Shown piece by piece: positions 37,324-46,991 of a DNA stretch of 64,000 nt. Under the pieces are notes generated by a model, which was not told where the DNA came from, did no database searches, and worked only from the letters and a program-made list of their open reading frames with translations. The stretch spans positions 1 to 64,000 of the forward strand of contig NZ_PREX01000011.1 of the NCBI RefSeq assembly GCF_009935905.1, in the 5' to 3' direction. This stretch comes from Alkalibacterium sp. MB6 (GTDB lineage Bacteria > Bacillota > Bacilli > Lactobacillales > Carnobacteriaceae_A). Each line of letters begins with the position of its first letter. Positions within the stretch are counted from its first letter, which is position 1. The position numbers and the translations under genes were made by a program.

Positions 37324-38011
37324 CGAATTTATATCCCACTCCCCATACCGTCTCTATCACTTGTGGTCCTGTTGCCGACAACTTTTGACGCAATTTCTTA
37401 ATGTGTGCGTCGACGGTTCTCTCGTCTCCAAAATATTCATAATCCCAGACCAATTGCAGTAATTGCTCTCTAGAAAAAACTCGTCTCGGACTATTCGCTA
37501 AGGTGTAAAGCAAATCAAATTCTTTCGGAGTTAAATTAGTTAAAGGTTCTTGATACAAAATAACTTCTCTTGTTGTGCGGTCCATTTTCAAATGTTCCGT
37601 TTCAATTTCATACTGAGGTTCCTGTTCTTCCAATGTACTTCGATCGTTTACTCGTCTCATTATGGATTTAATTCTAGCAACCAAAGTTAATGGGCTGAAC
37701 GGTTTAGTCACATAGTCATCCGCTCCAATTTCCAAGCCAATGACTTCATCGCTCTCAGTATCTTTTGCTGTCAACATGATAATTGGCACAGTTGTTGAGT
37801 GTTTTCTAATTTCGCGACAAATCGTTATTCCGTCCATTTCAGGCAACATAATATCCAAAACAACTAAATCAAATGTATCAGGAGCATTTAAATAAGTCTC
37901 TAGTCCTTTTTTCCCGTTATGGACAAACGTATTTTCCCAATTTTCTTTAATAAAAAACATTTCAATCATTTCACATACCGACTCATTATCTTCAATCATT
38001 AAGATATGCAT
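37301..38011 (-). CDS. OmpR-family response regulator
   Basis: 236 aa. Receiver domain with acidic pocket (MIEDNE), phosphoacceptor Asp in LVVLDIMLPEMDG (about residue 52), Thr/Ala in IIMLTAKD and Lys in DDYVTKPFSP; then an OmpR-type winged helix with LTPKEFDLLYTLANSPRRVFSREQLL and ERTVDAHIKKLRQKL. Start ATG 38011 lies 5-8 bases after GAAGGA; ATG 38017 abuts that site. A TATAAT (38052-38047) sits upstream without a clear -35. Confidence 0.92.
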   Translation of the reverse strand: MHILMIEDNESVCEMIEMFFIKENWENTFVHNGKKGLETYLNAPDTFDLVVLDIMLPEMDGITICREIRKHSTTVPIIMLTAKDTESDEVIGLEIGADDYVTKPFSPLTLVARIKSIMRRVNDRSTLEEQEPQYEIETEHLKMDRTTREVILYQEPLTNLTPKEFDLLYTLANSPRRVFSREQLLQLVWDYEYFGDERTVDAHIKKLRQKLSATGPQVIETVWGVGYKFDDTGKLD

Positions 38012-38017
38012 TGTCAT

Positions 38018-38246
38018 CCTTCTTTCTCAGATCTGTGCTGTCCCTTATTATACTGAACAGTAATGAATATTCTATGTCATTATAGTTATTAAATAGAAAA
38101 AAATGTGAACTTTTGCTTTCATACTGCTGTTTATACTATCCATTATACTATAAATGAATCGTTAAGAGACATGCAATTAACAATTGAGAAACGTTTAGTG
38201 CATTAACTGTTTCTCCATAAATGGTGTTTAATCTTTTACACACATC
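38018..38246. other. intergenic region without recognised gene
   Basis: The 302 bases between the response regulator gene and ssb hold the TATAAT of the regulator (38052-38047), the ssb terminator further right, and an AT-rich stretch in which TATACTAT occurs twice (about 38133 and 38147). No gene or clear further signal was found. Confidence 0.5.
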
Positions 38247-38301
38247 AAAAAGCCATTGAAAAGACTGCCTTAATTGCTCAGTCTCATCGATGGCTCTTTT
38301 T
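38247..38301 (-). terminator. terminator after the ssb gene
   Basis: AGCCAT/ATGGCT outer stem with an inner AGACTG/CAGTCT; leftward T-run after the stem. Confidence 0.78.
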
Positions 38302-38319
38302 ATATCTCTATTTTATTGA

Positions 38320-38712
38320 TTACTGACTGAATACTGGAGAAGCAGGTTGCGGAGTCGGGATGATATTTTGACTAACGTGTTGAGTGACTTTTTCAGGTGT
38401 TTTCTTTTGTAAAAATTCTATCTCTTCGACAAACATCTCAATAACATATCTAGTTTCTGATGTCTCTGTCAGGTAAGATCGCGACTGCATTTTCCCATTT
38501 AAGGCGATTAAGTCACCTTTGCTGCAGTACTCTTCAAGAAGCTCTGCCCGTTTACCCCAGGCTACAAATGGAATGAAGTCAGCATCCGTTCCTTGCTCTT
38601 TCTTAAAGGTCTTTCTAACTGCCAGTGTATTATTGGTGACAAACCGTCCGTCACCTACACTTCTCAGTTCCACATCTTTGGTGAGCCTTCCAATCAATGA
38701 GATCGTATTCAT
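38320..38712 (-). CDS. ssbB: single-stranded DNA-binding protein, paralog without acidic tail
   Basis: 130-aa OB-fold SSB: NTISLIGRLTKDVELR at the N-terminus, TFKKEQGTDADFIPFVAWGKRAELLEEYC in the middle. The C-terminal tail is short and ends in QPASPVFSQ, without the Asp-Asp-Asp-Ile-Pro-Phe tip that recruits replication proteins. It is thus the SsbB/ywpH-like paralog, in Bacillus induced in competence, not the essential SsbA. ATG 38712 sits behind GAGG; earlier in-frame TTG at 38733 is not favoured. Lies near mbl as in Bacillus. Confidence 0.87.
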   Translation of the reverse strand: MNTISLIGRLTKDVELRSVGDGRFVTNNTLAVRKTFKKEQGTDADFIPFVAWGKRAELLEEYCSKGDLIALNGKMQSRSYLTETSETRYVIEMFVEEIEFLQKKTPEKVTQHVSQNIIPTPQPASPVFSQ

Positions 38713-38891
38713 TTTATTCCTCTTTCCTTGCATAATAGTAGGAAGTGTTTTCTCCCCCTATAATATAATATTACCCAAAACTTTCTTAAAGCACTTTTTT
38801 TCTTTCGGAAAATTTTAGTTTCTCTCGATTTACGCCTTATTCTAGACAAATATAGTCGATTATAATGGAAAGAGTGGTTCGAAAATGTACT

Positions 38892-38935
38892 AAAAAACAC
38901 TTTTCTCAAAGACAAGCCATGAGAAAAGCGTTTAG
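38892..38935 (-). terminator. terminator after epuA
   Basis: AAACGCTTTTCTCA and TGAGAAAAGTGTTT form a 14-bp stem (one G-U) in the leftward RNA; then TTTTTTAG. Confidence 0.85.
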
Positions 38936-38938
38936 TTT

Positions 38939-39127
38939 TTAGAATATAAATTCCAAGATATGTTGCCATAATTCTGGATTGAAAACATCCATCGGGTCGC
39001 CAGCTCCACCAATGACACTGTATCCAAGCATGGTTCCTCCAATGAACGCTGCTGCAATTAGCAGAATAATAAGCAGAACCTTCAAAATATAAAAGACAAT
39101 ATTCTTAGTGATCGTTTTCCATGTCAT
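38939..39127 (-). CDS. epuA: EpuA family small membrane protein
   Basis: 62-aa single-span protein (helix about residues 10-38) with a conserved C-terminus GAGDPMDVFNPELWQHILEFIF. This tail matches EpuA (PF11772), labelled DNA-directed RNA polymerase subunit beta by family convention though real function is unclear. In streptococci epuA follows murA; here it follows mbl, close to murA. Start ATG 39127 lies 9 bases after GAGG; a TTG at 39142 would give five extra residues. About 50 bases downstream of mbl without a terminator, so co-transcribed. Confidence 0.82.
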   Translation of the reverse strand: MTWKTITKNIVFYILKVLLIILLIAAAFIGGTMLGYSVIGGAGDPMDVFNPELWQHILEFIF

Positions 39128-39176
39128 TAGTGTGCACCTCAATTAGTCATTCGCAAAGCTTAGCCAAATAAAGAGG

Positions 39177-40160
39177 CTATCTTCTTTTTTTTAGGTTTTC
39201 GAGCAATATGCCTGTTCCCAATGCAACTGAATCAAGAGGATTCTCCGCTTTAAATACCGGAACTTTTAACTCCTCGGCAAAAAGTAACTCAATTCCATCA
39301 AGCAAGGCACCCCCGCCAGTTAATATGACCCCGCGATCAATAATATCTGCCGATAATTCAGGTGGAGTCTGCTCTAAAACAGACTTGGCCTGTTCAACTA
39401 CGATTTGCATTGATTCGTGTGTCGCTTCTCTAACTTCCGAAGAGGTGATGGTAATTGTTCGTGGCAATCCGTTAACCATGTCACGACCTCTTACATCCAT
39501 TTCTTCATTGCGTCCATTATCAAACATCACACCGATTTCTTTTTTTATTGTTTCGGCAGTGCGTTCGCCTATCAGTAAACCATGTTTCTTTTTAATGTAT
39601 TGAGTAATGTCGTCATCTAGCGTGTCACCTGCAACTTTAATCGAACGGCTTGTAACAATACCACCCATAGATAGAACAGCTATATCGCTCGTTCCGCCTC
39701 CGATGTCAATGACCATGTTTCCGCTTGGTTGGAAGATTTCCATTCCTGCACCTATTGCTGCTACCTTAGGCTCTTCTTCCAAATAAACGTTTTTACCTCC
39801 ACTTTTTTCTGCTACTTCAATGATTGCTTTTTGTTCAATAGCAGTAATGTTAGTCGGGCAACAGATTAATATATTGGGTTTCGATAAAAAGCCTTTAACG
39901 TTTAATTTATTTATAAAGTAAGTCAGCATTGCTTCAGTAATATCAAAGTCAGCTATCACTCCTCCTTGGAGGGGACGGATGGCTCTTATGTTTCCAGGGG
40001 TACGACCAACCATTCTATAGGCGTCTTCTCCCACTGCTAATACTTCATTCGTTTTTGTATCCAGGGCAACCACCGATGGTTCATTTAATACTATTCCTTT
40101 TCCTTTTACATGAACCAGCACATTTGCTGTGCCCAAGTCGATGCCAATATCTCTCGCCAT
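39177..40160 (-). CDS. mbl: rod shape-determining actin homolog Mbl/MreB
   Basis: 327-aa bacterial actin that forms filaments under the membrane and guides the elongation machinery. Seen: phosphate 1 motif DIGIDLGTANVLVHVKGKG, AIGAGMEIFQPSGNMVIDIGGGTSDIAVLSMGG (phosphate 2) and the adenosine motif VILTGGGALLDG. The N-terminus GIVLNEPSVVALD and FLSKPNILICCPTNIT match Bacillus Mbl more than MreB. ATG 40160 follows GAGAGGAG by 7 bases. In Bacillus mbl lies downstream of murAA, spoIID and spoIIID; here the sporulation genes are absent. Confidence 0.95.
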   Translation of the reverse strand: MARDIGIDLGTANVLVHVKGKGIVLNEPSVVALDTKTNEVLAVGEDAYRMVGRTPGNIRAIRPLQGGVIADFDITEAMLTYFINKLNVKGFLSKPNILICCPTNITAIEQKAIIEVAEKSGGKNVYLEEEPKVAAIGAGMEIFQPSGNMVIDIGGGTSDIAVLSMGGIVTSRSIKVAGDTLDDDITQYIKKKHGLLIGERTAETIKKEIGVMFDNGRNEEMDVRGRDMVNGLPRTITITSSEVREATHESMQIVVEQAKSVLEQTPPELSADIIDRGVILTGGGALLDGIELLFAEELKVPVFKAENPLDSVALGTGILLENLKKRR

Positions 40161-40242
40161 CGTATTTCTCCTCTCAACTTCAGTTACACTATCTTTGTTT
40201 CGGGAAACCATGAGTATTCTTTAATTTGTTCTCACTCTTTCT

Positions 40243-40271
40243 ATAATACTTAATCTAAAAAAAAAGAGCAA
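40243..40271 (-). promoter_or_regulatory. promoter of mbl-epuA
   Basis: TTGCTC (40271-40266), 17-base spacer containing ten T, TATTAT (40248-40243), reading leftward. Confidence 0.6.
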
Positions 40272-40330
40272 CAGGAAATTTAGATTCCTTCATGGTTTAC
40301 TGATATCAATTTCACAATAACAAAAAAAAA

Positions 40331-40388
40331 AGAGAATAAAACGAGGTAGCTCGTCACACTTCCGACACAGCTACCTCTATTATTCTCT
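40331..40388 (-). terminator. terminator after murA
   Basis: AGAGAATAA/TTATTCTCT outer and AGGTAGCT/AGCTACCT inner stems; followed leftward by a run of ten T. Confidence 0.9.
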
Positions 40389-40404
40389 AAATTTAATCCA
40401 TTTA

Positions 40405-41709
40405 TTACTTAATGCTAACGTGATTCTTTTGAGTAACAGTTTTTTCATCTTCTGATACTCTCTCAATATCCGCGCCTAATTTAGCCAATTTGTTATGGAA
40501 TCCTGCGTAACCACGATCCAAATGTTCTAGTTTAATAACTTTAGTGTACCCTTCAGAAATCAGGCCTGCAAGAATTAAGGCTGCTGCTGCACGCAAGTCA
40601 GTAGAAGCAACTTCAGCGCCTTGCAACGTATGTCCTCCTTGAACAATCAAACTTTGACCGTCAACTTGGAAAGAAGCATTCATCTTTCTTAACTCTTCCA
40701 TATGCATAAATCTATTTTCAAATACCGTTTCACGCATAATACTTGTTCCTTTAGCTGCCAACTGCGCAATCGTCATAGGTGCTTGCATGTCAGTTGGAAA
40801 GCCCGGGTGTGGCATCGTTTTAACATCAGTCGGCTTTAGTTCTTTAGGTCCAATAACGCGTAGTCCTTCTGAAGATTCAATAAACTGAACGCCCATTTCT
40901 TTTAATTTAGAAATAAGTGGCTTGTTGTGTTCAGGTACACAGTCATTAATCATAATATCGCCTTGAGTAATAGCTGCAGCTACCATAAAGGTGCCACTTT
41001 CTATTCTGTCAGGTATAATCGAGTGATTAACCCCAACGAGAGAGTCTACTCCTTCAATTCGAAGTGTTTCTGTACCTGCTCCTACTACTTTAGCACCCAT
41101 TTTATTTAGGATATTTGCTAAATCAACAATCTCAGGCTCTCTAGCAACGTTCTCCATGACTGTTGTTCCCTTTGCCATTGTTGCTGCCATCATAATATTT
41201 TGAGTTGCTCCAACACTTGGGAAATCAAGATAAATATGAGCGCCTTTTAATTGGTCCACAGAGGCTTCAATATACCCTTGGCCGGTATGTACCTTTACGC
41301 CCATTGCTTCAAAGCCTTTTAAATGCAAATCGATTGGTCTAGATCCAATCGCACAGCCACCTGGCATAGCCACTCGAGCGTAGCCCGTTCTGGCAAGCAA
41401 TGGTCCCATTACAACAATTGACGCACGCATTTTGCTCATAAAGTCAAAAGGCGTGTCATTGTTTAATTCTCTCGTAGCATTTGCTGTCATAGTATTATTA
41501 CCTTCATCAAATGTTAAATCAACATTTAGGTGAGATAAAACTTCTTTCATAATATAAATATCTGAAAGTAACGGCACGTTGGTTATCGTGCTATCTCCCT
41601 CACTTGCTAAAATCGTCGATGCTAAAATCGGAAGAACAGCGTTTTTTGCTCCGTCAATATCCACGGCGCCTACTAAACGTCTGCCTCCACCTACTATTAT
41701 TTTCTCCAT
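40405..41709 (-). CDS. murA: UDP-N-acetylglucosamine 1-carboxyvinyltransferase
   Basis: 434-aa enolpyruvyl transferase, first committed step of peptidoglycan precursor synthesis and the fosfomycin target. The reactive Cys is present in [15 protein letters not shown] (about residue 115), together with [13 protein letters not shown] near the N-terminus and [13 protein letters not shown] near the C-terminus. ATG 41709 lies 6 bases after GGAGGG; earlier in-frame codons lack a site. Presence of Cys, not Asp, suggests fosfomycin sensitivity of this enzyme. Only one murA is seen in the window though Firmicutes often have two. Confidence 0.97.
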   Translation of the reverse strand: MEKIIVGGGRRLVGAVDIDGAKNAVLPILASTILASEGDSTITNVPLLSDIYIMKEVLSHLNVDLTFDEGNNTMTANATRELNNDTPFDFMSKMRASIVVMGPLLARTGYARVAMPGGCAIGSRPIDLHLKGFEAMGVKVHTGQGYIEASVDQLKGAHIYLDFPSVGATQNIMMAATMAKGTTVMENVAREPEIVDLANILNKMGAKVVGAGTETLRIEGVDSLVGVNHSIIPDRIESGTFMVAAAITQGDIMINDCVPEHNKPLISKLKEMGVQFIESSEGLRVIGPKELKPTDVKTMPHPGFPTDMQAPMTIAQLAAKGTSIMRETVFENRFMHMEELRKMNASFQVDGQSLIVQGGHTLQGAEVASTDLRAAAALILAGLISEGYTKVIKLEHLDRGYAGFHNKLAKLGADIERVSEDEKTVTQKNHVSIK

Positions 41710-41839
41710 TCTATGCCCTCCATAAGTTGAAACGTCCAGGGTAATCCCCACTAATCATCGTTTTTAAAATCATCTCAATGTCTAAGTTAATCAGTCTGTA
41801 TCATGCGAAATATGCACTAACTCTCAGCACACCTGTAAT

Positions 41840-41845
41840 AGTATA
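41840..41845 (-). promoter_or_regulatory. extended -10 promoter of murA
   Basis: TGTTATACT leftward (TATACT at 41845-41840 with TG two bases upstream), about 130 bases before the murA ATG; -35 weak. Confidence 0.4.
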
Positions 41846-41944
41846 ACAGATTGTATCTTAAAGAGGAACACTATAGATCCCAATCTTTCATGTCGAATTT
41901 GTTACAAGATTACATAGACTGTGATTCATCCAGTTAATATTCAT

Positions 41945-42181
41945 TTAAAATACTAATACGTTTTGAATGTAAAGGATGAAATCTATAAAAAACTGACTCG
42001 TAGTATATCCTACAGCTATAGCAACTAGAATATACAAGGTTCTTGCTTGAGGTATATGATGCTTTTTTATTAGCATATCAGTTCGTAAGGCCTGCAGTGC
42101 CCAAAAAGCAACCAATATAAAAAATATATGTGATACAAGGTTAATCATCGATTGCAATGTGATAAGTGACATGTCTTTCAT
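41945..42181 (-). CDS. DUF1146 family membrane protein (YwzB-like)
   Basis: 78-aa protein with two membrane helices (about 10-30 and 48-70). Family DUF1146, function unknown. In Bacillus the homologue YwzB lies between the ATP synthase operon and murAA; here it again precedes murA but the atp genes are missing. The start at 42181 is an ATG; the upstream AGGATGAAAG is a modest ribosome binding site. Length and two-helix layout agree with the family. Confidence 0.82.
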   Translation of the reverse strand: MKDMSLITLQSMINLVSHIFFILVAFWALQALRTDMLIKKHHIPQARTLYILVAIAVGYTTSQFFIDFILYIQNVLVF

Positions 42182-42331
42182 CCTTCCGTTTTCATACTAG
42201 CATACTCAAATAAATATTTCATTTATAATGCTTATTACAGGAATATTACACGCTTTCATTGATCGTTTCAACTAATTTTCTGTTTTATTCGGCGTTTTTG
42301 AGTTAATTTTGTGTTAAACAGTGACCTTATG

Positions 42332-42379
42332 AAAAAGCTTCGATAAAAAAAGGATGAGTTTCCTTTTTATCGAAGCTTT
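42332..42379 (-). terminator. terminator after upp
   Basis: AAAGCTTCGATAAAAAGGA (42379-42361 leftward) pairs with TCCTTTTTTTATCGAAGCTTT; followed by TTCATAAG. Confidence 0.87.
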
Positions 42380-42397
42380 GATTTCTTTTCTTGTTGT

Positions 42398-43027
42398 TTA
42401 CATTGTACCGTATAATCTGTCTCCGGCATCGCCAAGTCCAGGCAAGATATAACCTTTTTCATTTAGTCTCTCATCTAGTGAAGCTGTGATGATATCCACA
42501 TCCGGGTGTGCTTCCCTAAGAACTTTAACTCCTTCTGGCGCAGCGACTAAGCATACAAATTTAATGTTGCTTGCTCCGCGTTTCTTAATCGCATCGATTG
42601 CAGCAACTGCTGAACCACCGGTTGCCAACATAGGATCAACGACCAACATTTGTCTTTCAGCTAAATCAGAAGGCATTTTAATAAAGTATTCTACAGGCTC
42701 CATTGTCTCATGGTCACGGTACATACCGACATGACCGACTTTGGCAGCTGGAATTAAATCTAGCATACCATCAACCATACCCAAGCCCGCTCTCAAAATA
42801 GGTACGATAACTACTTTTTTCCCAGCCAATTGTTTCTGAACGGATTTAACTAAAGGTGTCTCGATTTCAACATCTTCCAGTGGCATTTCTCTTGATACTT
42901 CATATGCCAACAAGCGAGCAATTTCATTAACAACTTCTCTAAAATCTTTTGTCCCTGTGCTCTTGTCTCTAATAATTGTAAGTTTATGCTGAATAAGTGG
43001 ATGGTTAATGACTTCTACTTTTCCCAT
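42398..43027 (-). CDS. upp: uracil phosphoribosyltransferase
   Basis: 209-aa enzyme that salvages uracil to UMP with PRPP. Seen: [14 protein letters not shown] type N-terminus, [18 protein letters not shown], the PRPP loop [15 protein letters not shown] (about 130-144) and the C-terminal uracil-binding [19 protein letters not shown] after AAAGGAG at 7 bases. Downstream of sua5 as in Bacillus (ywlC ... glyA-upp), though glyA is absent between. Confidence 0.97.
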   Translation of the reverse strand: MGKVEVINHPLIQHKLTIIRDKSTGTKDFREVVNEIARLLAYEVSREMPLEDVEIETPLVKSVQKQLAGKKVVIVPILRAGLGMVDGMLDLIPAAKVGHVGMYRDHETMEPVEYFIKMPSDLAERQMLVVDPMLATGGSAVAAIDAIKKRGASNIKFVCLVAAPEGVKVLREAHPDVDIITASLDERLNEKGYILPGLGDAGDRLYGTM

Positions 43028-43150
43028 GATTCGGCTCCTTTATAAATCCATTTTTAATCCTAATCTATTGTACAAAAAGTATGACCAAGTTTCCAGACAA
43101 TTTTATTACTAAAATAATGAGTCATGGTCACTTAAGCATATTCCTCATTT

Positions 43151-44161
43151 TTAAAGCACTCTTTCGGCCGCTTTTTCTAGCCGATTCATATAAGCTGTTC
43201 CTATTCCCTTTTTTTCGTAGGGTTCCACTAGGATAATGGTCACTAACGATTGATCCATCTCTCTCAGCCCACTATACAATAAGGATGCTGCTTGAGAGGG
43301 TAACGTCTTTTTCCCTAAGGAGTAATGGTTAAGCGGTTGAATCGATACTGATGTAATGAACTCTTCACTCGCTAATAAGCCGACTACTTCACCGTTTTTT
43401 ATTAAACTAGTTATCATTTGACGACTTTCTTCAGTGTCTTGGGGCAATATCCAAACTGGCTTATCCGGTGAATAATGTCGGTACTTCATTCCGGGAGATT
43501 TTGGAGCTGCTGTTTCATCGACTAAATGTGTATCCACATATACCTGACCTAGAACTGACTCCAACTCTTCTTTTGATATCCCTCCTGGACGTAATATCGT
43601 AGGCTTATGGGGATTTGTTAAATCTAAAACTGTGGATTCCAATCCTACTCCAGTCGGTCCACCATCAATAATGCCTGCAATTTTTCCATTTAAATCATCC
43701 CAGACATGCTGAGACGTTGTCGGACTTGGTTTTCCAGAAGAGTTTGCGCTTGGCGCGGCCAATGGTTTACCTACTTGTTCAATAAGTGCTAATGCCAAGG
43801 GGTGATCTGGCATCCGAATGCCCACTGATTGAAGATCTCCTGTTACAGAAGGAGCCAGGTTTCCTTTTTTCTCTAAGATAACGGTGCACGGTCCTGGCCA
43901 AAAATGCTCGATGACTTCTCTAGCCTTTTCAGGCACAAAGGTAACATAGTCTTCTAATTGGTCTATAGTCGAAATATGCACAATTAAAGGATTGTCACTA
44001 GGCCGCCCTTTTGCTCGAAAAATCCGATTAACTGCTTCTTCGTTTGTTGCGTCCGCTCCAAGACCGTACACCGTTTCAGTTGGAAAGGCGACCACATCTC
44101 CATTTCTCAACTGATTGGCTGCTTCTTTAAGTTGATTTTCGTTCCATATGATCGTATCCAT
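43151..44161 (-). CDS. tsaC: threonylcarbamoyl-AMP synthase (Sua5/YwlC)
   Basis: 336-aa full-length Sua5 type: an N-terminal YrdC domain (about 10-200) with AFPTETVYGLGADA, RAKGRPSDNPLIVHI, GPCTVIL, PSANSSGKPSPTT and STVLDL, plus a C-terminal Sua5 domain (about 235-335). It makes threonylcarbamoyl-AMP from Thr, bicarbonate and ATP for the t6A modification of ANN-decoding tRNAs. ATG behind GAAAGGAGGGGG. Lies 17 bases after prmC, within the prfA-prmC-tsaC operon as in Bacillus. Confidence 0.96.
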   Translation of the reverse strand: MDTIIWNENQLKEAANQLRNGDVVAFPTETVYGLGADATNEEAVNRIFRAKGRPSDNPLIVHISTIDQLEDYVTFVPEKAREVIEHFWPGPCTVILEKKGNLAPSVTGDLQSVGIRMPDHPLALALIEQVGKPLAAPSANSSGKPSPTTSQHVWDDLNGKIAGIIDGGPTGVGLESTVLDLTNPHKPTILRPGGISKEELESVLGQVYVDTHLVDETAAPKSPGMKYRHYSPDKPVWILPQDTEESRQMITSLIKNGEVVGLLASEEFITSVSIQPLNHYSLGKKTLPSQAASLLYSGLREMDQSLVTIILVEPYEKKGIGTAYMNRLEKAAERVL

Positions 44162-44178
44162 AAAGCCCCCTCCTTTCT

Positions 44179-45033
44179 TTATCGTCTAACATAAAGTGTT
44201 CGGTCATGACCGCTAAAATCCTTTCTAATCTCTACCTGTGCTTTCGGAAAAGCTTCTTCATATAGTCCTTTAATCGCTTGACCTTGCTTATATCCAAGCT
44301 CCATAATAATTAGCCCTGTCTGAGACAGTATATCAGGGATTGTGTGAGCTAACTGCTTATAAAAGAATAGCCCTTCATCCTTTGCAAACAACGCTTCATG
44401 AGGTTCAAAAGCCAATACAGAATCATCCATAGCTTGTAACTCCTCACTACCTATATAAGGAGGGTTAGACAAAATCAAATCAAAAGGTCCTGTGACTTGC
44501 TTAGTCATATCACTAATAATAAAGGTTACGTCCGCTTCCATTTCTTCCGCATTTTTTATAGCCATGTTCAACGTGTTTGGGGAAATATCAACTGCAGTAA
44601 CTTTATCTTGAGGTCTTTCCAATTTATGACTAATGGCTAATACCCCACTGCCTGTCCCAATGTCCAATACATTAAGTGCTCTGTTGGGCAACGTTTTAAT
44701 GTAATGATCGAACCATTCTTCTGTTTCTGGTCGAGGAATAAGGGTATCTTGAGAGACATGGAATCGTCTCCCATAGAACCATTCATGACCAACAATATAT
44801 TGTACCGGTTTACCTTCCACTGCCTCGAGTATATCTTTTATAAATTGTTCTTTTTCATCGGTACGCATGACGTGTCTTTGTTTTTGAACAAGATCAGTTA
44901 AACTAAAATCGAACCGTTCTTTCAACAACCATTCTGCTAAATGCGCTTCTTTTCCATTCTTTTTTAAAAAAAGGGAAGCCCTCGTGAGGGCCTCCCCATA
45001 TGTTAGTGCAGAAGAAAGATCTTTAATACTCAT
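44179..45033 (-). CDS. prmC: peptide chain release factor N5-glutamine methyltransferase
   Basis: 284-aa SAM-dependent enzyme that methylates the Gln of the GGQ motif of release factors. Seen: N-terminal helical domain, [24 protein letters not shown] (SAM binding) and the active-site [14 protein letters not shown]. It overlaps prfA by 11 bases, and its substrate is the product of that gene, the classic prfA-prmC pair. Confidence 0.96.
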   Translation of the reverse strand: MSIKDLSSALTYGEALTRASLFLKKNGKEAHLAEWLLKERFDFSLTDLVQKQRHVMRTDEKEQFIKDILEAVEGKPVQYIVGHEWFYGRRFHVSQDTLIPRPETEEWFDHYIKTLPNRALNVLDIGTGSGVLAISHKLERPQDKVTAVDISPNTLNMAIKNAEEMEADVTFIISDMTKQVTGPFDLILSNPPYIGSEELQAMDDSVLAFEPHEALFAKDEGLFFYKQLAHTIPDILSQTGLIIMELGYKQGQAIKGLYEEAFPKAQVEIRKDFSGHDRTLYVRR

Positions 45034-46108
45034 TTTGAAGCTGCTCCATTTTTCTAGATTGCTCCCAAAGCATTAACGCATCGATAAATTCATCTAGCTT
45101 GCCAGATAAAATTTGATCTAGTTTTTGAATAGTTAAGTTGATGCGGTGATCAGTCACTCGACTTTGTGGGAAATTATAGGTACGAATACGTTCAGAACGA
45201 TCGCCTGTTCCTACTGCTGATTTTCTTTCTGCATCCACTTCTGCCTGAGCTTCTTGTGTGATTTTATCATATACTCTTGAACGTAATATTTTCATCGCTT
45301 TTTCTCTGTTTTTCAATTGAGAGCGTTCATCCTGCATCGCAACCACAATTCCAGTCGGCTCATGAGTTAATCTGACAGCAGAAGCCGTTTTGTTAACGTG
45401 CTGCCCTCCAGCTCCACTGGCATGGTAGATATCAACACGAATGTCATTTTCATCAATATCCACTTCAACATCTTCAGCTTCAGGCATAACAACAACTGTA
45501 GCGGTAGACGTATGAATACGGCCTTGAGATTCTGTCTGAGGTACACGCTGGACGCGGTGCGCTCCATTTTCGAATTTTAATTTTGAATACACATTTGTTC
45601 CTGTAATCATAAGGGTGATTTCTTTATAGCCACCAAGACCATTTGAGTTAGCAGCCAATACTTCTGTTTTCCAACCTTGACTATCCGCATAGCGCTGATA
45701 CATTTCAAATAAGTCGGCAGCAAACAACTGAGCTTCATCTCCACCCGCTGCTCCTCTTATTTCCATAATAATATTGCGCTCATCGTTTTCATCTTTTGGA
45801 AGCAATAGCACTTTTAATGCCTCTTCCATTTCTGCAATTTCTGCTTGCAAGGAGGCACGTTCCTCTTTTGCCATGTCTTCCATGTCTTTATCAAGCGATT
45901 CGTTTAACATCTCTTCTGTATCTTGCAGTTCTGATTTTACTTCTTTATATCGTCGGTAAGTGGCTACAGTCTCTCTTAAACTAGCCTCTTCTTTACTTAA
46001 ATTCATTAAACGGTCAGTGTTACTGATGACATCTGGGTCACTCAACAATTCGTTTAACTCATCATAACGTCCCTCAACTTGTTCCAATCGATCTAACATG
46101 TTACTCAT
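45023..46108 (-). CDS. prfA: peptide chain release factor 1
   Basis: 361-aa release factor for UAA and UAG. Seen: the codon-reading region around [18 protein letters not shown] (the PxT tripeptide, here Pro-Gln-Thr) and the GGQ tip in [25 protein letters not shown] at 46108 lies 10 bases after AAAGGAG; the second ATG at 46099 and upstream codons are less fitting. First gene of prfA-prmC-tsaC and 75 bases after tdk. Confidence 0.97.
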   Translation of the reverse strand: MSNMLDRLEQVEGRYDELNELLSDPDVISNTDRLMNLSKEEASLRETVATYRRYKEVKSELQDTEEMLNESLDKDMEDMAKEERASLQAEIAEMEEALKVLLLPKDENDERNIIMEIRGAAGGDEAQLFAADLFEMYQRYADSQGWKTEVLAANSNGLGGYKEITLMITGTNVYSKLKFENGAHRVQRVPQTESQGRIHTSTATVVVMPEAEDVEVDIDENDIRVDIYHASGAGGQHVNKTASAVRLTHEPTGIVVAMQDERSQLKNREKAMKILRSRVYDKITQEAQAEVDAERKSAVGTGDRSERIRTYNFPQSRVTDHRINLTIQKLDQILSGKLDEFIDALMLWEQSRKMEQLQNEY

Positions 46109-46182
46109 AAAACAGTCGCTCCTTTCAACTAGCTCCGTTCTCACTCTTACAATTTACCTCATGTGTTCCTTAAAGATGCTAT

Positions 46183-46764
46183 CTAATCAGTAGTGACTAT
46201 TGGCGGATTGTGATAATGCTTTCTACACACAGGGTAATACGATTCATTCCCACCAATCACGATTTGCTCTCCTGTATAAACTGGTTTTCCATCGTGCGTG
46301 CGCATATTCATAATTGCTTTTTTATGACAAAACCAACAAATCGTTTTCATTTCCTCTATTTTATCTGCCAACGCAAGTAGTCGCTCTGAACCTTCAAACA
46401 AATTATTCATAAAGTCATTTTTTAAGCCAAAAGCCATAACTGGAATAGATAATTCATCTACAATCTCAGCCAATTGGTTAACGTGCTCTCTTTTCAAAAA
46501 CTGGGCTTCATCGATTAAGACACATGCAAGTGGTTTATTAAGTGCTTTAACCGATTCGAAAATGTTCATATCGTTTGTTACAGGAATAGCTTCCCTTTTT
46601 AAGCCAATTCTACTTGAGATTACTCCTACTTCTTCTCGATTATCCAATGCGCTTGTGAAGAGTATGACTGGTTTGTCCTGTTCTTCATAATTGTGTGCTA
46701 CTTTTAATATCTCAATTGATTTTCCGCTATTCATTGCTCCATATCGAAAAAACAGTTGTGCCAT
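46183..46764 (-). CDS. tdk: thymidine kinase
   Basis: 193-aa type II thymidine kinase for dTMP salvage. Walker [13 protein letters not shown] (residues 9-20), VLIDEAQFL (Walker B), zinc ribbon with [13 protein letters not shown] and a Cys further on (YPVCRKH), and the lasso loop. ATG behind GGGAG. tdk is followed by prfA as in Bacillus and streptococci. Confidence 0.96.
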   Translation of the reverse strand: MAQLFFRYGAMNSGKSIEILKVAHNYEEQDKPVILFTSALDNREEVGVISSRIGLKREAIPVTNDMNIFESVKALNKPLACVLIDEAQFLKREHVNQLAEIVDELSIPVMAFGLKNDFMNNLFEGSERLLALADKIEEMKTICWFCHKKAIMNMRTHDGKPVYTGEQIVIGGNESYYPVCRKHYHNPPIVTTD

Positions 46765-46827
46765 GTTAAACTCCCACTCTCTTTATATATATATACTCCG
46801 TGTCATCTATGACCCATATCCTAATAA

Positions 46828-46856
46828 ATTATAAGTTAATAAGAAGAAAAGCACAA
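46828..46856 (-). promoter_or_regulatory. promoter of tdk-prfA-prmC-tsaC
   Basis: TTGTGC (46856-46851), 17-base spacer, TATAAT (46833-46828), reading leftward. Confidence 0.55.
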
Positions 46857-46991
46857 GCATTCATTCATATCTACTGGTATTTCTCTCCTGCTGCATGACA
46901 GTGTATCCAACTTTATTTAGAACGAGTGACTAAATGTTATCTAGTATTCCTATCTTATGTTACACTGAAGAAAAATATATGAGGTGTTAGT

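Noticed and set aside
38125-38165. Repeated TATACTAT near 38133 and 38147 as operator or promoter
   Set aside because: Too AT-rich and short; no downstream plus-strand gene and no -35 box at the proper distance.
38709-38969. Minus-strand ORF of 86 codons between ssb and epuA
   Set aside because: Runs through the epuA terminator, overlaps both neighbours, basic and without family pattern.
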